A DNA stretch of 64,000 nucleotides from Paraburkholderia sp. HP33-1 (GTDB lineage Bacteria > Pseudomonadota > Gammaproteobacteria > Burkholderiales > Burkholderiaceae), in assembly GCF_021390595.1 (NCBI RefSeq), contig NZ_JAJEJR010000001.1, forward strand, positions 1,240,001-1,304,000, in the 5' to 3' direction. Below are positions 61,811 to 64,000 of the stretch, in pieces. Within the stretch, counting starts at the first letter, position 1, and every line of letters begins with the position of its first letter. The notes under the pieces were generated by a model, which saw nothing but the letters and a program-made list of their open reading frames with translations, made no database searches and had not been told where the DNA came from. A program made the position numbers and the translations under genes.

Positions 61811-62275
61811 ATGATTTCATCCCTTTCCTCATCGTTATTGCGCCGCGCGGCGGTCGTGGTCCTCGTGTTCGGCGCGCTGGCCGCGTGCCAGAAGAACGAC
61901 GCGTCGGCCGGCCAGGTTGCGGGCAAGCTCAACGACGCCGCGCAGGTTGCCGGTCAGAAGCTCGATCAGGCCGCGAGCTACGTCGGCCAGCAGGTCGACG
62001 CGACCAGGGATACCGCACAGCAGAACCTCGAGTCGGCCTCCGCGCCGTCGATCAGGATCGACCCGTCTGCACTCGCGTCGAGCGCGCAGGCCAATCTGCA
62101 GAACGCGGCGAGCGCGGCCAGCGCGCAGCTCGGCAAGGCCGCGTCGATTACGGGCCAGGGCCTCGAAACGGCGGGGCGCAAGCTGCAGGCGTGGTCGGCG
62201 CAGAATGCGGGCACGTCGGCTTCATCGACCGTGTCGCCCGATTCCCCCGACGCGCAAAAGCAGATGGACAAATGA
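61811..62275 (+). CDS. Small Ala/Gln-rich lipoprotein, hypothetical
   Basis: A 154-residue predicted lipoprotein (lipobox GALAAC after helix RRAAVVVLVFGAL). The mature part is made of amphipathic helical repeats (GQVAGKLNDAAQVAGQKLDQAASYVGQQVDATRDTAQQNL), similar in style to LEA/YtxH-like or apolipoprotein-like stress proteins. ATG 61811 is chosen because the signal begins there; the open frame begins at 61760. No family assigned. Confidence 0.6.
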   Translation: MISSLSSSLLRRAAVVVLVFGALAACQKNDASAGQVAGKLNDAAQVAGQKLDQAASYVGQQVDATRDTAQQNLESASAPSIRIDPSALASSAQANLQNAASAASAQLGKAASITGQGLETAGRKLQAWSAQNAGTSASSTVSPDSPDAQKQMDK

Positions 62276-62322
62276 CCTGCGCGGGGTTCCGTTCGTGGTT
62301 TGCGGATTGACGTCCCGAATAA

Positions 62323-62345
62323 ATGTAATTACTATGGTTACACAT
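62323..62345. promoter_or_regulatory. Probable Rrf2 operator 1
   Basis: ATGTAA-N9-TTACACAT, an imperfect inverted repeat just upstream of the Rrf2 gene. Same arms and same N9 spacing as the site at 62880-62906 before the oxidoreductase gene, which argues that the regulator binds both. Confidence 0.7.
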
Positions 62346-62368
62346 TGTCGTTGCGGGACGGATTCGCT

Positions 62369-62818
62369 GTGAACACGAGTAGCCGGTTTGCCTTTGCCGT
62401 GCATGTGCTCGCGCTGCTGTCATTACAGGGCGGCGTGCCGTTGTCGTCGGAGATGATTGCGGGCAGCGTGAATACGAATCCCGCGCTGATCCGCCGGCTT
62501 CTGGCCATGCTCTCCGACGCCGGGCTCACCACGTCGCAGATGGGTGCCGGTGGAGGCGCATTGCTCGCGCGGCGGCCCGAGCAGATCACGCTCCTCGACA
62601 TCTATCGCGCGGTGGAAGACGCGCAGTTGTTCGCGTTGCATCGCGAGGAGCCGAATCCCGCGTGCATGGTGGGGCGCAACATCCAGGGCGTGCTGCGCGG
62701 AATCATCGACGAAGCGCAGCAGGCCATGGAAGCGACGCTTGTCGGGCGCACGCTCGCCGACGCGACGGCTGATGTCGTGCGCTCGGAGAAGCAGCGCGAG
62801 CGCAAGCGCCGTGCTTGA
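62369..62818 (+). CDS. Rrf2-family transcriptional regulator (YwnA-like)
   Basis: A 149-residue Rrf2-type regulator. Starts NTSSRFAFAVHVLALLSLQG, with the winged HTH SSEMIAGSVNTNPALIRRLLAMLSDAGLTTSQMGAGGGALLARRPEQITLLDIYRAVED. Only one Cys (NPACMVG), so not an Fe-S IscR/NsrR type; it resembles the YwnA/CymR-like branch. The start is GTG 62369. It and its neighbour (NAD(P)-binding oxidoreductase) mirror ywnA-ywnB of Bacillus; the palindrome before each gene suggests autoregulation and control of the pair. Confidence 0.88.
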   Translation: MNTSSRFAFAVHVLALLSLQGGVPLSSEMIAGSVNTNPALIRRLLAMLSDAGLTTSQMGAGGGALLARRPEQITLLDIYRAVEDAQLFALHREEPNPACMVGRNIQGVLRGIIDEAQQAMEATLVGRTLADATADVVRSEKQRERKRRA

Positions 62819-62850
62819 GCGTTTCGTCGCGTGCGTACCAGATCAATGAA

Positions 62851-62874
62851 CGGGGTGAGCGCCCCGCTTTTTTT
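62851..62874 (+). terminator. Terminator after Rrf2 gene
   Basis: CGGGG-N6-CCCCG stem with T-run (seven T from 62868), 33 bp after the Rrf2 stop. It separates the Rrf2 gene from the next one, which must use its own promoter. Confidence 0.75.
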
Positions 62875-62879
62875 CCCGT

Positions 62880-62906
62880 TATATGTAACTGTGATGATTA
62901 CATATA
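62880..62906. promoter_or_regulatory. Probable Rrf2 operator 2 (perfect inverted repeat)
   Basis: TATATGTAA-N9-TTACATATA, perfect 9-bp arms, 25 bp before the ATG of the NAD(P)-binding gene. Matching motif in front of the Rrf2 gene (62323-62345). Confidence 0.78.
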
Positions 62907-62930
62907 AGACAACCTGAGGAGTGTGTCGAA

Positions 62931-63578
62931 ATGAGCAAGCAACTGAAGATCGCTTTGTTTGGCGCGACCGGTATGGTCGGTTCGCGGATCGCAGCGGAAG
63001 CGGCGCGTCGCGGGCATCAGGTGACGGCGCTCGTGCGCGATCCGGCGCGCGTGCCGGCCGGCGTCGCGAATCTGCAGGCGTCGAAGGCCGATTTGCTCGA
63101 CGCCGCGAGTGTTGCCGAGGCGCTGCGCGGTCAGGATGTGGTCGCGAGCGCCTATGCACCGCCGCAAGGCGATCTCGCGACGCTGACGAAAGCCACGCGC
63201 GCGCTCGTCGAAGGTGCGCGTGCGGCGGGGCTGAAACGCGTGGTCGTGGTAGGCGGCGCGGGTTCACTCGAAGTCGCGCCGGGCAAGCAACTGGTCGATA
63301 CCGACGGTTTTCCGGACGCCTACAAGGGCATCGCGCTTGCACATCGCGACGCGTTCGACTACTACCGTGGCGTCGCCGATCTCGACTGGACGTTCTTCGC
63401 GCCGGCCGCGCTGATCGCGCCGGGCCAGCGCACCGGCAAGTTCCGCACGGGCGCGAACACGCTGATCGCGGACGCGGACGGCAATAGCCGCGTTTCGGCC
63501 GAAGACTACGCGATCGCGTTCGTCGACGAGCTGGAGCAGGGCCGCTTCATCCGCCAGATCGCGACGGTCGCGTACTGA
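62931..63578 (+). CDS. NAD(P)-binding oxidoreductase, atypical SDR (YwnB-like)
   Basis: A 215-residue extended/atypical SDR with NmrA-like fold. The N-terminus KIALFGATGMVGSRIAAEAARRGHQVTALVRDPAR has the GATGxxGxxI dinucleotide motif and the Arg that favours NADP; VVVVGGAGSLEVAPG follows at about residue 103. No SDR YxxxK tyrosine in the usual spot. Stands under the Rrf2-type operator, GAGGAG ribosome site. Substrate unknown. Confidence 0.88.
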   Translation: MSKQLKIALFGATGMVGSRIAAEAARRGHQVTALVRDPARVPAGVANLQASKADLLDAASVAEALRGQDVVASAYAPPQGDLATLTKATRALVEGARAAGLKRVVVVGGAGSLEVAPGKQLVDTDGFPDAYKGIALAHRDAFDYYRGVADLDWTFFAPAALIAPGQRTGKFRTGANTLIADADGNSRVSAEDYAIAFVDELEQGRFIRQIATVAY

Positions 63579-63696
63579 CGTCTGGCGTACCGGATTCGCC
63601 GGCCGCGCAAGCGTACTAACATTCGGTTACGCATGTTCGGGCGCGCCGGGCAAAACTGCGGCTACACTGGCGTCTCCCGTTTTCTTCCGGATTGCC

Positions 63697-64000
63697 ATGC
63701 AGTCATGCCCGTCGCGGCGCGAGTCCGGGGCTGCGCCGTCCGGCGGCGGACAGCAGCCGGCGAGTCGCACCGCCTTCCATCTCTCCTCCAGCCCCACCGC
63801 TCGCACCCCTTCCAGCGGCGACGCCCGCCCGCGCGCGAGCGCGAGCGGTTGGTTTGCGGCGCTGCTGTGCGCCGCGCTGATCCTGTGCATCGGCGCGCTG
63901 CCGCGCACCGCGCAAGCTGCGGGCCCCGCGGTCGGCGGCGGCACGCCGGTGATCCCGGCGTTGCAGAGCCTGATCAACAGCGCGACGGTGAACACGACGC
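63697..64000 (+). CDS. Start of a probable exported membrane protein, cut by window edge
   Basis: About 101 codons are visible. A long polar, Ser/Arg/Pro-rich N-terminal part (residues 1-50) precedes a hydrophobic helix (GWFAALLCAALILCIGAL) ending in PRTAQAA, which looks like a signal/anchor, then GPAVGGGTPVIPALQSLINSA. An internal start near the helix may be the true one. This style resembles the N-terminus of large mechanosensitive-channel (MscS-type) proteins in Burkholderia, but that is only a guess. Confidence 0.5.
   Translation, partial: MQSCPSRRESGAAPSGGGQQPASRTAFHLSSSPTARTPSSGDARPRASASGWFAALLCAALILCIGALPRTAQAAGPAVGGGTPVIPALQSLINSATVNTT

Overview
The window comes from a high-GC Burkholderiaceae chromosome, most like Paraburkholderia/Caballeronia. 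The basis is strongly GC-biased third codon positions, long antisense open frames, the aotQMP-argR plus ast/aru arginine locus with a two-subunit arginine succinyltransferase, and many LysR regulators. I see no rRNA, tRNA, CRISPR array or intact insertion sequence. All calls come from reading the sequence; no database search was run.

Layout. 1-2.7 kb: glycogen synthesis (glgC then glgA, minus strand; glgA runs off the left edge). 3.2-13.8 kb: an accessory, mosaic stretch. It starts with an exported alpha/beta hydrolase and holds a more AT-rich lipoprotein/outer-membrane-barrel pair, a DMT exporter with divergent LysR, an orphan PD-(D/E)XK nuclease-like protein, a cation/proton antiporter interrupted by an amber codon, a VOC protein and a quinone-oxidoreductase-like enzyme. 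It ends in a second, remnant copy of the last ~60 bp of the hydrolase gene, so the stretch is bounded by direct repeats. 14-19.8 kb: a TIGR03118-type secreted protein, an aldo/keto reductase with divergent LysR, and a LysR/MFS divergent pair. 19.8-20.5 kb: a compact cassette of very small minus-strand genes. 21.3-28.1 kb: SDR, DGPF/YCII protein, luciferase-like monooxygenase, a four-domain rhodanese protein, a BamE-like lipoprotein and a patatin-like phospholipase.

28.4-40.2 kb is the best-defined functional block: an arginine/ornithine ABC importer (permeases, ATPase, and a binding protein placed at the far end), an AraC-type ArgR-like activator, and all arginine succinyltransferase pathway genes in the order astC, aruF, aruG, astD, astB, astE. 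Together they import arginine and convert it to glutamate, succinate, ammonia and CO2. 40.4-46.9 kb is a signalling cluster: two EAL-like/HDOD proteins flank an HDOD protein and a PAS-GGDEF-EAL protein with a degenerate GGDEF site. 47-56 kb: a periplasmic BCP-like peroxiredoxin, a small membrane protein and a tripartite MdtABC/MuxABC-type RND efflux operon without an outer-membrane channel.

56.4-64 kb: an IclR regulator, an AT-rich gap with an orphan terminator, crcB preceded by a fluoride riboswitch, amt behind a sigma-54 promoter, a CHASE3-type histidine kinase, a small lipoprotein, and an Rrf2 regulator whose probable operator is repeated before the adjacent NAD(P)-binding oxidoreductase. 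The right edge cuts a probable exported membrane protein. The items I rate most worth follow-up are the repeat-bounded stretch with the hydrolase remnant, the amber codon in the antiporter, the microprotein cassette, the orphan nuclease-like protein, the paired Rrf2 operators, the low-complexity insertion in the second RND pump subunit and the possible small RNA near 57.5 kb.
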